Shown piece by piece: positions 1 to 10,190 of a stretch of 64,000 nucleotides of DNA. The DNA comes from Tubulanus polymorphus (Eukaryota; Nemertea; Palaeonemertea; Tubulaniformes; Tubulanidae): contig NC_134026.1 of assembly GCF_964204645.1 (NCBI RefSeq), positions 13,110,450-13,174,449 of the forward strand, in the 5' to 3' direction. The notes beneath the pieces were generated by a model. The model worked only from the letters and a program-made list of their open reading frames with translations, searched no databases and was not told the origin of the DNA. The translations under genes were made by a program, and so were the position numbers. The first letter of the stretch is position 1, and each line of letters opens with the position of its first letter.

Positions 1-578
1 CTAGCAACTAAAGTTTATTATGGACCATCTGCCATTAGTGTAATGAATTTCTATAACCAAATGAACATTATTTTTCTAATGACTAGGAGTGACTGAAATG
101 GTTTGATATTTACACACATGTTGCACGTATAAATTGTTTATCAGTATAGAATTTGTTATCCATGAAAGCCGGAATCAACATCGGCCTGATCACCCACACC
201 AAATCAATTCATAATGAATTGGTTGCATTTACACTACAGTATATGTATTTTATTCAAATATTTCAATAAAAAGATAAATTCCTTAAATCTATTCCAAATC
301 CTAATACGTTCTTATCTGTAAATTTACTCAACCTATCGACTCAGCAGATTATTAAGATGAGTTCTTAATAAAACAGATCCATTTTTTAAGCGTGGTGATA
401 ATACAGTATCATTAAGTTTGAATGTCATAATAAATGCCTGTTCAAATCAATTCATTTTTATTGATTGAACATCCGCTTAAGTTTGGTTTCCAAGCTGAAT
501 CACATTGGACGTTAACACAGAACATTAACACTTTGCAGAAAACCCGTTATCGCTGCTTTGCAGCTATATTTTCATTAG
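1..578. repeat. Dispersed repeat, copy 1 (second copy at 40250-40810)
   Basis: Most of this stretch aligns by eye with 40250-40810 in the same orientation, with substitutions and small indels. Shared landmarks include GTTTATCAGTATAGAATT, AAGTTTGGTTTC, GCTGAATCACATT and GCAGAAAACCCGTTATCGCTG. The short open frame at 434-619 runs through the repeat into the Polinton relic and has no recognisable product. The family is unknown; no terminal inverted repeats or coding domain were seen. Confidence 0.6.
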
Positions 579-1060
579 TTACTGTATCATATTATAAACA
601 TACATTTGATAATCTATAACCCATATGTTTAATTACCCTCAATGAAACTATTTCTTTACAGGTGCAAAAGTTATTTCGAATATTAAAATATCGAATATCG
701 GCCAACATTATCTACAACATAATTATTATTATCACCAGATAATTCTATATCAGCTGATAAATAAATACTATTCGGAACATTAAAAGTATTTAGTGTTAAT
801 CTCAGAATTCTAACATATAAAGTTTTATTTGGATTAACATTACTAGGATCACGAGTAATTATATGATGACATCTTTCTGCTTTAATTGCACAACATATTC
901 TAGAATTTTTTGAAGGATCTATATATTTTCCATCCACCATTTATTAAGAAAAAAAATTACTGATTTTTTTACTATGTTTACTAATCCAAAATTGATAGCA
1001 CTTACAACTGAGATTAAAAATAAAATTATATGTTCAACAGTGAATCTAGTACAGTATCCC
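545..1060 (-). pseudogene. Relic of a second Polinton: capsid-gene fragment
   Basis: This segment is homologous to 8570-9370 of the large Polinton but lacks the part equivalent to about 8690-8985. An open stretch at 683-940 (minus) matches the first 85 residues of the probable major capsid protein, including KTLYVRI and SIYLSADI. Part of the capsid core follows at 560-680 and the 3' end of the neighbouring membrane-protein gene at about 990-1060. Gene order and orientation are as in the full element. It differs at many positions, so it is a diverged second insertion rather than a recent duplicate. Confidence 0.7.
938..960 (-). promoter_or_regulatory. Polinton-type promoter motif before the capsid relic
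   Basis: Read on the minus strand, AGTAATTTTTTTT is followed a few bases later by AATAAATGG, with the capsid start codon inside TAAATG. The arrangement matches that before most genes of the large Polinton, so it is kept in a diverged copy. Confidence 0.5.
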
Positions 1061-3261
1061 AATCACATAAATATGCCTTTCAGTTATCTGTCTTTTCAGG
1101 TAAAATCTTGATTCAGCACCTAACACAGTAAAAGCTAATGGAAGTTATTGCCTTACGAGCAAGTTATCATTCCCTTTGATGGCAAGATGGGCTTGCAAGT
1201 TTATCAAAATACAATACATGTAATAGGTCATGAAGGCGTTCTTCATTCTCTTCACTCTACCTACTCCTTACCCAACTTACCAGTTTACCTACTACCCTAC
1301 CTATATTGCAGGATGCATTAGATGCAAGTACATGTACCTTTTTAATGACAAATGGAGGTCTTAGGCCATCTACATCAGGTGAAAATTTAGAGGCAAGGTC
1401 ACTATCACTTGTAGAAAGGTCACTGAGGTAGATGATCGGTGACTGTGACCTGAGGATGAAACTCCATGTTAATGATTATGACACATAAAGTATCTAAGTA
1501 ATAGCTTTGAATATTGACTCACTGAGTTCAAAATGTTTTCAATTACAATCCAATTACAGTAATATATACCTAGTTCGATCCTTCATCCTCCTAAAACATG
1601 ACATTCGCACATGTACATCATCCTTTAAGTAAAATAATTCACAAAGATTAAGACTTACACTTGATCAAAATTTCAATATGCAATCCCTCAAAACATGACC
1701 ATTACCTCACAATAAAATGTCTGGAAATTTTTCTTTCAATGACATAATATACTGTAGGGTTTGCCATTTATGCATGAACACGTGAAGTCTGAAGGGAACA
1801 CCCCCTGCTGCAAGTGCGGTCCTTTTTCAAATTTAGCTCTGCTCTAAGGTTCTTTTTAACAAAACTAGAGGACCAAAGGTCCCGAGGCTCGAGATATGTA
1901 AGCTCGATCAACAAAATCGTTGTTGGTATGGATTTATATTTGCCTTAGATACGATAACAGGGGTGGAGAAATGAAGGTATCGTTTTAACCATGGAGCATG
2001 TTTAATCCATATACTATCAAGTTATACTTACTACCATGACCACAGGATACAGTTTGCTTTCGGCACAATCGCCAAGAACCCATGACATAGGTCAATGACC
2101 ATCCAGTCCATGGGGTACAAGCTTAACGTCCATGTGTTAACATGGTTGTTTTGAAGCTGTTCACTGACTAAACCAAAGGCCAACTACTAGTTGTACCCTT
2201 AGGGCCAGGAGCTAGTCTAACGATCGACCAAGTGGAACAGAATGAATATTTCACCAGCAGTCTCATTAGAATTCTTGAATGATATCTAATCCGAACGTGA
2301 AACTAAACAGGCCACAGTCGAGGTTAAAACTACTTAATGGCGAAATTAAGTCTACACACCTTTTTTGTTTTTAATGGTTTCACAATAGAATAATTTAGTA
2401 AAAGTAGTAAAAATCGTGAATAATATTTCTTCACTGACTCAAGACCTTTTTGACAAAACGAGCATGTGGATTGTAGCCTATGCGGGACCCGCACTGTAAC
2501 GCGCATTATCATTATTGATACATACACGGTGAATGCCCTGTGTATAAGGCAATATTGCTGATGGGACATCCTCCCTTGGCAGGGATTCAAGCCTGATGGC
2601 ATCGCTACACTCAGCCACAGCACGTCCAGTGGCAATCTTGATGCCATCAGGTGTGAAATGTTATGCCATCAATGTTATATATGCGCACTCTCATCATCAC
2701 TGTGCCGCAAACTAAATACACATGGCATATTTCATTATATGATGTATCGATTCCGTCACGCATGTCTATGGTGAAAAATGTACATATAATGTATAATATA
2801 TTCTCAATGCATGTCTTATAGATTGTTATATACCGGTATGTCATTTTCATGAATGAATTTTATTTAAAATTCGTGCGGACGCAATTTTTTGACGGAAAAT
2901 TTTACTGCACTATGTGGACTTGCATTGTTTTTGATAAAATCACCCATGTTTGACATACAATTACTCCATTGAGAACGTTCTTTAAAAACAATATAAAAAA
3001 AAACTAATCAAATTTGGTAACAAGGAGCCTATCGGCTTATATAGCTCCGCTGTGTGATTTGAAGAAATGCAAGCGACAAGACACTACTCATCCCTGTGTG
3101 TTCTATTAACGACTTCATGGGAGCACCACATCCAAACGCCATAGCATCAGCGTAATTTCTTCAGATACAAATCATGATTTTCATGCTGTAAATTATTATT
3201 TCCACTAAGCTTATGCCTTCTTGACCGCAACTACCGAATTTGAATTCGAAAAGATTTTGAT
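1061..3261. other. Intergenic, no recognised gene
   Basis: No open frame here has recognisable domains. A short hairpin (GGACC-AAA-GGTCC, 1870-1882) preceded by CTAGAG resembles hairpins elsewhere in the window. The short open frames on the minus strand at 2330-2850 show no motif and are not called as genes. Confidence 0.5.
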
Positions 3262-3428
3262 TTTTTCGGATGGCTGTTCATCCCAGTTTAAAGGTAAAGA
3301 TGCCTTTGGTGACCTAGCTCTTTCTGGTCTCTTATCAGACGCCATTATTACATGTCTTAACATGGAAAAGGAGAAGGTGACAGTGAAATTGGTGTCATGA
3401 ATAATTGCTTAGATCGAGCTATCGCGTT
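3262..3428 (+). pseudogene. 5' part of a coding sequence interrupted by the Polinton
   Basis: One forward frame reads FSDGCSSQFKGK, and after a frameshift another frame reads HGKGEGDS up to the left target duplication. These motifs resemble a conserved, uncharacterised animal protein family with an FSDG..SQ(Y/F)K motif followed by an HGKG motif; I recall it as often multi-copy and possibly transposon-derived. The frame entering the left CGCGTT site is the one that continues after the right CGCGTT site (20646), so the Polinton landed inside this sequence. The frameshift shows it was, or became, a pseudogene. The upstream exon boundary is not determined. Confidence 0.5.
3423..3428. repeat. Left target-site duplication CGCGTT
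   Basis: Six bases immediately outside the left terminal repeat are identical to 20646-20651. A 6-bp duplication is the size typical of Polintons/Mavericks. Confidence 0.85.
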
Positions 3429-3515
3429 AGTAATAGGAAATGTGTTGTTTCATACCGGAGGTCGAAGGTCGAGACACCACTCATCACCAAGTAATTTTTT
3501 CCCTAATAAATGGGA
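3429..3515. repeat. Left terminal inverted repeat of the Polinton
   Basis: It matches the reverse complement of 20558-20645 over about 86 bp with only a few substitutions and short indels. It includes the poly-T promoter motif and the start codon of the first rightward gene. The AG start is typical of Polinton ends. Confidence 0.85.
3490..3512 (+). promoter_or_regulatory. Poly-T / TAAATG promoter motif in the left terminal repeat
   Basis: AGTAATTTTTT is followed by CCCTAATAAATGGG, with the start codon of the 3510 gene inside TAAATG. The same motif lies in the right terminal repeat in mirror orientation. Confidence 0.5.
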
Positions 3516-3821
3516 GATAGAAAAGCATTCTTAGCAACAATAAATAACAGAATAAAACCAGCAAAAAAACAATTTGAAATAAAAAAGTTAATTGATGTTA
3601 CAAAAGAAATTGAACATAAAATATTAAAATTAGAAAAGATAAAAACTAAATATGGAGAGAAAGTATCAGCGAATTTAAGCTACTGTAATGTTAGTACATC
3701 GCGAGAATTTACAGTGTGTTTACCTGATAAATGGGTTTCATTGAGTACAGAGGAATTAAAAGATTTAGAAGGATTTAAAATAATGAAGACGGAAAAAATG
3801 AAGACGGTCATCATGATTTAG
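3510..3821 (+). CDS. Polinton left-terminal small protein, unknown function
   Basis: This 103-aa product begins at an ATG inside the terminal repeat, directly after the shared promoter motif, which supports this start. The N-terminal half is lysine-rich and probably helical. The middle contains FTVCLPDKWVSLSTEEL, a pattern I recall from small proteins of related animal elements but cannot name. The last residues look like an out-of-frame tail: the +1 frame here is acidic and ends at 3835, so a small frameshift near the 3' end is likely. It is the only rightward gene at this end and is transcribed away from the terminus. Confidence 0.5.
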   Translation: MGDRKAFLATINNRIKPAKKQFEIKKLIDVTKEIEHKILKLEKIKTKYGEKVSANLSYCNVSTSREFTVCLPDKWVSLSTEELKDLEGFKIMKTEKMKTVIMI

Positions 3822-3835
3822 AAATTGTTGATTAA

Positions 3836-5012
3836 ATAAAAAATAAAAATAATGAATATCTAGAATCCAAAATGACCTTAGTCGTTTTACGAACAACTAT
3901 AATCATGCTAGCCAAACATCTGTTACATGTTATTATAAGAGAGTACTTCATTTGAATATTGATCGATCAAACAGGTGTTGCAATTCAACGTTGTTGTTAT
4001 ATTGGATAGCTAGCAGTTATATAATAAGCGCGCAGTACATACAACACACACAGGATACATTCTCTCTCTTGTGATTAAAAGGAATATTTCAGTGTTTTTA
4101 AGGTAAGTTTTAGCAAAATTGCCCTATCCTCGACCTACAGAGTTTTCAGGGGATAAGCATCCCATTATTGAAAGGCGCCACGGGACGCTTATCCCCAGTC
4201 ATTTCTACACCCCCGCGACCCACGTCATCCGGGATCTCCTTCAATGATCAGCAGAAATCACATTAAAGGCGCCTAATGTAATTTCTACCAATCTCGAAAT
4301 TCGAAACCGACGGAGAAACCCGGAGAGTGGACGAAGGTGCATTTTCAAAATGCCTCTGCTGGCCAGAGCTACTCCAGTGCTCGAATGAATTGCCTTATAT
4401 ACTTAGCTAAAACACCTAAGTAAATGTTGTTGGTGTTTACTAAAGAAATATATGAAATTTGAAATTATAAATTATTCCGAATGAAAAGAATATAGGAATG
4501 AAAACTGATAAATGAATTATGGATTTTTAACTTAATTAAGATATAATTTTTAATCAAATTAGTAATCAATTATCCATGTTAATTGATTAACAAATTCAAA
4601 TTCAAATATTCATTTTAGCATCACACCCAGTGCTGCCATCTTTCAATTTAAGAATAAACTAATAATAAGAAACGACTGTAATACAATATTCAAGTAAAAA
4701 CTTCAAATTAAAATTAAAATAAATTAATAAAAATAAAGAATATAGGAATGAAAACTGATAAATGAATTATGGATTTTTAACTCAATTAAGATATAATTTT
4801 TAATCAAATAAGTAATCAATTATCCATGTTAATTGATTAACAAATTCAAATTCAAATATTCATTTTAGCATCACACCCAGTGCTGCCATCTTTCAATTTA
4901 AGAATAAACTAATAATAAGAAACGACTGTAATACAATATTCAAGTAAAAACTTCAAATTAAAATTAAAATAAATTAATAAAAATAATGAATATCTAGAAT
5001 CCGAAATGACTT
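3836..5012. repeat. Non-coding segment with two 250-bp tandem copies and flanking direct repeats
   Basis: The stretch AATAATGAATATCTAGAATCC occurs at about 3850 and again at about 4983. Between them lies a less AT-rich block (3880-4480) and two nearly identical 250-bp units, 4488-4737 and 4738-4987, differing at a few positions. The block carries a strong hairpin at 4149-4196. No coding frame was found. It may be a later insertion that duplicated its flank, or an unequal duplication inside the element. Confidence 0.7.
4149..4196. other. 15-bp-arm inverted repeat (hairpin)
   Basis: Arm GGGGATAAGCATCCC at 4149-4163 pairs with GGGACGCTTATCCCC at 4182-4196, with one mismatch in 15 and an 18-base loop. 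A TATA-like stretch lies about 130 bases upstream (4017-4026) and GGTAAGT at about 4101. A structured small RNA or an element end is possible; neither is shown. Confidence 0.5.
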
Positions 5013-5469
5013 ATCTGGACAATTTAATTGCTCCGCATAGATAGACAAAAGTAGTGTCAATTAAATTTAAAAAATTATTTTTTTGCTTTTTTTCTAAAAT
5101 ATTAATCCATTTTTTTATTATCAATTTTGGAATTTCAGAAGTATTTTCATTTTTGATAGCAGTTGTTTCAGAATTATAAATATCATGAATTTTATTTGAT
5201 TTCTTATACCAATTACACCCAATAAAAATGAATACAATTACAAATCCAACCGTAAAATATAGACATTTATCAAATATTCTATCATTAGAAGGAGTAGAAA
5301 TAACAATATTTTCACTATTTTTATTAACATTTTTATTACTTATTTTTTCTTTTACAGCTTTTTTATATTCTTGTGATTTAATTCCTAATTGCCGAGACCA
5401 TTCAATTTGTTTCTGTGATCTCGGTTTTTTCTTTACAGTTAATTCCTTCACTTCTTCCACCTTGTTCAT
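5011..5469 (-). CDS. Polinton small single-pass membrane protein
   Basis: This 152-aa product has a basic N-terminus (VKKKPRSQKQIEWSRQLG), a central hydrophobic helix at about residues 69-86 (YFTVGFVIVFIFIG) and a polar C-terminus, so one membrane span is likely. The start codon lies in AATAAATG, as for other genes of the element. It overlaps the end of the preceding leftward gene, which reaches 5402. Function is unknown; a virion membrane or assembly role would fit but is only inferred from position. Confidence 0.5.
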   Translation of the reverse strand: MNKVEEVKELTVKKKPRSQKQIEWSRQLGIKSQEYKKAVKEKISNKNVNKNSENIVISTPSNDRIFDKCLYFTVGFVIVFIFIGCNWYKKSNKIHDIYNSETTAIKNENTSEIPKLIIKKWINILEKKQKNNFLNLIDTTFVYLCGAIKLSR

Positions 5470-6005
5470 TTATTATAGAAATATTTTTACTTTCAATATT
5501 TGAAAATGTTATAACTCCAGTTGATAATAATGTCATAAATCCACCTAATTGAAATGATAAATATCCAATCCATTTATTTAATTCAGTCATGACTAAATAA
5601 TCATTTTTTAAATCAGCATATAATCTATTTTCATCTTGAATTGGTAGTATTTAATTACATAATTTACTATAACCTTTTACTACATTTTCTGATATCGCGT
5701 CATTAATTCTAGCTGTTCTCGCGGCTTCATAAATCTTAAATAATCTAATAATTTCATCTGAGTTCATTGTATCTAATTCATTATGTTAAATTTTTACCGA
5801 TAAAATTTTTACATTTTCCAGATGCTATTAATATTTCTAATTGATGTTTACAAAAAAGATAATATTCATAATTATTATTTGTTGTAACATTATTTAAAGC
5901 ACCATCATCTGGAGTTAATTTTGTTTCTGTTATTCCTAAATCATCTAAAGTTTTTTCAATTGGAACATCACTTTTTTTAGATTTTATTTTCTTTTCACCT
6001 CCCAT
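5402..6005 (-). pseudogene. Polinton small hydrophobic protein, broken by frameshift and stop
   Basis: An open stretch from 6005 to 5781 (74 aa, lysine-rich start) is followed in another frame by a stretch from 5767 to 5654, a TAA at 5651-5653, and further open sequence from 5590 to 5402 in that same frame. The last part carries a hydrophobic segment (about 5575-5500). The pieces appear to be one ancestral gene because they sit end to end with no promoter motif between them. The upstream start at 6005 has TATAAATGGG. No domain is recognised. Confidence 0.5.
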
Positions 6006-6034
6006 TTATATAACAAACAAATTAGTTGTGTTGT

Positions 6035-6210
6035 TGCAACTAGAATTCAACTAGAATGTAACTAGAATTCAACTAAATTAACAAGCTAGTTGAAATATTG
6101 ATGTTTTTATTTATTTCTTGTTAAATCTAGTTGATTTTTGTTCCAACTACTAATAACTAGAATTCAACTAGAATGTAACTAAAAATATACTAGATTAACA
6201 AGCTAGTTGA
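6035..6210. repeat. Repeated CTAGTTGA / AACTAG block before the ATPase gene 3' end
   Basis: The string AACTAGAATTCAACTAGAATG occurs at about 6037-6060 and again at about 6154-6176, each followed by a similar ACAAGCTAGTTGAA segment. CTAGTTGA and its reverse complement TCAACTAG recur several times, making a compact set of inverted and direct repeats. No gene overlaps this gap. Confidence 0.6.
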
Positions 6211-6212
6211 AT

Positions 6213-6821
6213 TTAAATAAATTCATATTTAAATGGGTGTTGTAATCTAAATAGTAATTTTGATCTTTTAATATTTTTCAACTTATGCATATATTCATTA
6301 TGTAAATCATGTGGAATAATATCATTTTCTTCAAGCGCATTTTTCATCGATTTTCTGTCTTTATTGTAGAATAAAACTAGAAATCTAATGTTTTCTCTAA
6401 AGTCTTTAACAATTGAATCATATTTTTGATTTAAAACACAAGTTGTTATCCTAAAATGTCTGCCAGAAAAAGCTAAATAACATAACTCACTCTCTCTAAT
6501 TTTTGAATCATGTAAATTTGCACAATCATCTATAATGAATAATGTATTTGATCCTTTATAAATATCTATTGCTATTTTAATACAATTATCTAAATTTTCT
6601 TTTACTGTTTTAGGATCTAATATAATAAATTTATTATTTCTAGTAATATTTCTATCATAAGGTTGATTAAATTCATATGTTGGACAAAATAATACTATAT
6701 TATCAAAATAGTTTTTATAAACAGTTTCTAATAAATTTAATATAAAATAAGTTTTTCCACAATTTGTAACGCCAGAAATTAACATATTATGAGGCTCAAA
6801 TATAAATAATTCCTTATTCAT
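6213..6821 (-). CDS. DNA packaging ATPase (A32-like, FtsK-HerA superfamily)
   Basis: This 202-aa protein has a Walker A loop (GVTNCGKTY, about residues 17-25) and a Walker B motif (TLFIIDDCA, about residues 92-100), followed by a conserved arginine-bearing segment (FSGRHFRITTCVLNQ) typical of A32-like packaging ATPases. In Polintons and related viruses this enzyme pumps genomic DNA into the capsid. The frame is uninterrupted and near the usual 200-250 residues, unlike its neighbours. The start overlaps the end of the integrase gene by a few bases, indicating tight packing on the same strand. Confidence 0.88.
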   Translation of the reverse strand: MNKELFIFEPHNMLISGVTNCGKTYFILNLLETVYKNYFDNIVLFCPTYEFNQPYDRNITRNNKFIILDPKTVKENLDNCIKIAIDIYKGSNTLFIIDDCANLHDSKIRESELCYLAFSGRHFRITTCVLNQKYDSIVKDFRENIRFLVLFYNKDRKSMKNALEENDIIPHDLHNEYMHKLKNIKRSKLLFRLQHPFKYEFI

Positions 6822-7950
6822 TTATAAATTTTTAATTTTACTTGATAATATCCATTCATTGAATTATCTGGCCATCCAACCCATTTTACTAAAGAATATT
6901 TTTTTCTTTTAATAGTTTTTGTTTTTAATACTTTTTCAATTTTATATTCTTGTTCTAGATTTTCAGTAGTTAAACTCAATTCTTCTTCATAAAAATACCC
7001 ATCAACTTCTTCACTATCTAAATCTTCTAATTTATAGACATATGGTTTTGTTGTTATTACCTTTTTTATTTTATATATTTCTCTAGTAAAATTTCGATCG
7101 TATCCTTTATCAAATATCTTTTTATACTTAGAAATTCTAACATTTTGACCAACTTTAGATTTAGGTTCACCAAAATCATCTACAAGAAATGCTCCATATA
7201 AATTATTCCAAACAATTTCAGCATTTTCAGGTTTTCTAGCATCAATAGGTTTCATTCCAATAGAAGAATGATAAGAATTATTATAACCTTCTATCAATTT
7301 TGGTAAAACATCAATCCATTTAAAAGTATTATTTGCTGTAAAATATTTCCACATTCTTGTTCTTAATGTTCTATTAAATCGTTCAACAACTGCTGCTTTT
7401 TTGTCCGATTTTGTTGAAAAATATTTAATATTATGATTGTCTAAGAGTTCATGAACAAGTGAATTATCAAATTCTTTTCCATCATCAAATTGTATTTTTT
7501 TCTGGTTTTAGTTTATCATCCGAAAGAAATTTTCTTAAAACATTTGATGTTTGTACAGCATCTTTTCTATAAAGTGGGAAGCTCCATACATAACGACTAA
7601 AAATATCAATTATATTCAATATCCACCAATAATCATCATTATCTTTCTTAACATTTTTCATATCAATTAAATCTCCTTGCCACTGTTGATCTACATAACT
7701 TACCATAGTTTTACGAATTTTATATTTTCTAACAATTTTTTTATGTGTTGTATATGTTGGTTGTTCTAACATAAATTCATTTATATCTTTATATCTAACT
7801 AAATTTTGTGGGATTATCTTATCTAATTTATCTTGTTTTACATGACGCCATATATTTTTGTTAGAAGAATAAGCAACCGAACTCTCAGGGTTGTAATATA
7901 AATTTCTTAAATATTGTTCTTTAGTATTAGAAGTTTTTTTTACCGTCCAT
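6818..7950 (-). pseudogene. Retroviral-type integrase with C-terminal chromodomain, frameshifted
   Basis: The first ATG is at 7950 within TATAAATGG. Open pieces are 7772-7485 (extending upstream in the same frame to about 7940) and, in another frame, about 7500-6818. The first carries the catalytic-core start QWQGDLIDM with the first Asp and NIIDIFSRYVW; the second carries FDDGKEFDN, supplying the second Asp, then the Glu region, an SH3-like part and a chromodomain (YKIEKVLK, LVKWVGW). Frame changes lie in or near poly-A tracts at about 7940 and 7497, and near 6860 just before the end. This gene would catalyse genomic insertion, matching the 6-bp duplication. Confidence 0.8.
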
Positions 7951-7980
7951 TTATATATCCTTAATTTTAACTTTATATTT

Positions 7981-9228
7981 CTAATATTGAATACTATCTA
8001 ATTGTGAATTTACAATATTTAATTGTGCGTCAGATATAATATAAATGTGCATTTTAAAATTTAAGCTTCCTTTTTTCTTTTTCATGAATAATTGTATTCC
8101 ATCTTTAGTGTTCTGTAATTTTTTCCCAGAACCATGTAATGAATTATCCTCTGTTGTTCTAAAATCTAACCATAATGCATATCTATTACCGGTATAATAA
8201 TCAATTTGATTAATATCACAATTTTCAGATGATTTCACTTTTTCATTCATAAAATGTTTTCTAATTTCTTGCCATTGATCTATCATTCTCATTCCTTGAC
8301 AAAATATTTTATTTGCTATTCCTTCGATAGCTATTTCTACTTTTGTTATTTCAGGATTATAATAATTATCTACCTTTATTGCACCATTAGAATATGTTGC
8401 AATGGTAAAAAATATTAATATACCTTTAATAGATCTTCTTGGGAAGTTAATATTCTCATTAATTATTTCATCATTTGCATTAATAGTTACACTTTTAAAT
8501 TTATCAATATAATCATATAATAATGAAAATCCTTGATTGTATTGTGTTTGAATTGTGTTAGCAATATTTTCATTAGTTACTGTATTATATTCTAAACATA
8601 TATTCGATAATTTATAACCCATATCTTTAGCAACGCTAGATAATACAATTTCATTTACAGGAGCAAATGTTATCTCAAATATAATATCTTCTTGAATTAC
8701 ATATTTATATAAAGGTGCATTATTATTTGTCAATTCAAAATCTAATGGAATTTTATATTTGCTTCCATAAATCTTTTTAATCAAATTATCTACGTCATTA
8801 GTTACTACTGCATTATTGGCTTCAGATCTTAATTTATTTTGGTTTTCTTATTGGATACCTTGAAATATCATATTATTTCTATTTTCTTTAGTTAACCATA
8901 AATCTTTATAACGCGCAAATAAATTATAATCATCTAATGAGAAAACTGTTTCTGGTCCAATCTTTATAGTTAATTTTTTAATCAAATATCTTCCAACATT
9001 ACCGACAACATAATTATTATTATTACCAGTTACTTTTATATCGGCTGATAAATAAATACTATTTGGAACATAAAAAGTATTTTGTGTTAATCTAGGAATT
9101 CTAACATATAAAGTTTCATCGGGATTAATATTTGAAGGATTATGAGTAATTATATTATGTGATCATTCTGCTTTAATAGCATTAGATATTCTAGAAATCT
9201 TAGAAGGACTTATATAACTCGCACTCAT
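7981..9228 (-). pseudogene. Probable major capsid protein (double jelly-roll family), two in-frame stops
   Basis: A single frame of 416 codons runs from ATG 9228 to 7981 but is interrupted by TGA at 9163-9165 (codon 22) and TAA at 8848-8850 (codon 127). Conserved-looking blocks are LYVRIPRL, SIYLSADI, NNYVVGNVGR, YKDLWLT, KYKIPLDFEL, DIIFEITFAP, RRSIKGIL, YNPEITKVEI, YALWLDFRTT and LHGSGKK. I recognise the pattern as the capsid-like protein of polymerase-less animal Polinton-type elements; assignment to the double jelly-roll fold is by recollection, not structure. The relic at 683-940 has a sense codon at the first stop position, so that stop is a lesion, not recoding. Confidence 0.65.
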
Positions 9229-9250
9229 TCATTTGACAAAAAAATTAATT
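9226..9250 (-). promoter_or_regulatory. Promoter-like motif before the capsid gene
   Basis: On the minus strand TTAATTTTTTTG precedes the ATG by about 10 bases. Here the start context is AAATGAATGAG rather than a clean TAAATG. Confidence 0.4.
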
Positions 9251-10190
9251 ATTTATTTTTTATTATTTTTTCTTGATATCTTTTTGATATCATATTCACT
9301 AACCCAAAAATAATAGCACTTACAACTGTAATTAAAAATAAAATAATATGTTCAGCAGCAAAGTTAATAATGTTTCCTGCAGATTTCAATATAAAACCAA
9401 CAATTGATGCAATAACTCCGGGCAATGCTGCAGCAGATTTTTTAGATATTTGCCATAAATATTTTGCAAATTTCTTTAAACCATCCTTAACTTTATCTTG
9501 TATAGAATTATTATCATTCGGGGATTTATCCGGTTTATTGGGAGTAGGAGTAGATAACAAAGAATTTGATATTGCTAAACCAATTGTTGTAAATAACATA
9601 GTTACAGCTGTTAGAATTGAAAGAATTGTGATTCCTTCTAATTTACATAATAATTTTATTCTATCTTTCAATGATATTTCAGAATTTGGTTTTATCAACA
9701 AATCTTTAAAAATAACTTTTAATCTATTAATATTATAATCATATGATTTTAATAATGATTTAATTTCTTCTTTTTGTAATTCTAAACTATCTTTTAAATT
9801 ATTAATTTCTTTTTCTAAACGTAATTCTTTTTGCCTATATTCCATTTCATCAATTACTTGACGATCAAGATCAGACTTTAATTGTTCTATTTCTTTATTT
9901 TTATCGGTTAATTCATTTTTCTAAAGTTCTAATTTTAATATCTCTTATACTTTTATTATGTGCAATTTTATCAGCTTCATTTCTTATACTAATAATTTCT
10001 CTAATTGCTTCATCAGAAAATATATTTAAATCTTCTAATTGTTGATCTGTTGCATCAATTAATCCATTCGGTAAAAGTTTTTCAATTGGAACCTTATTTG
10101 ATTCAAGTTTACTAGTTTTGGAAGTTATATTCTGTTCAGAAGTAGTTTCTGTTTCTGTTTTCTTTTTGATTATTTCAAATAATTCATTCT
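9249..10190 (-). pseudogene. Polinton coiled-coil membrane protein, frameshifted
   Basis: The open stretch 9845-9249 (198 aa) starts with a charged heptad-like coiled coil (about residues 1-60), followed by two or three hydrophobic segments (about residues 71-97, 140-160 and 167-187) and a basic tail. Upstream, the same frame stays open to about 9925. A further stretch in another frame (about 10190-9925), rich in Lys, Glu and Thr, leads into it, so a frameshift at the poly-A run near 9925 probably split one gene. Two or three membrane spans are predicted by eye. The role is unknown; a virion membrane or core protein is a guess from context. Confidence 0.5.

Noticed and set aside
2330-2850. 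Two adjacent minus-strand frames as host genes
   Set aside because: No domain, no splice context and no homologous repeat elsewhere in the window.
9163-9165. TGA in the capsid gene as programmed recoding
   Set aside because: The homologous relic at 683-940 has a sense codon at this position, and a second stop (TAA) lies downstream, so decay is simpler.
9370-9738. Forward 122-codon frame
   Set aside because: Antisense shadow of the coiled-coil membrane gene; AT-rich codon pattern and hydrophobic content come from the minus-strand gene.
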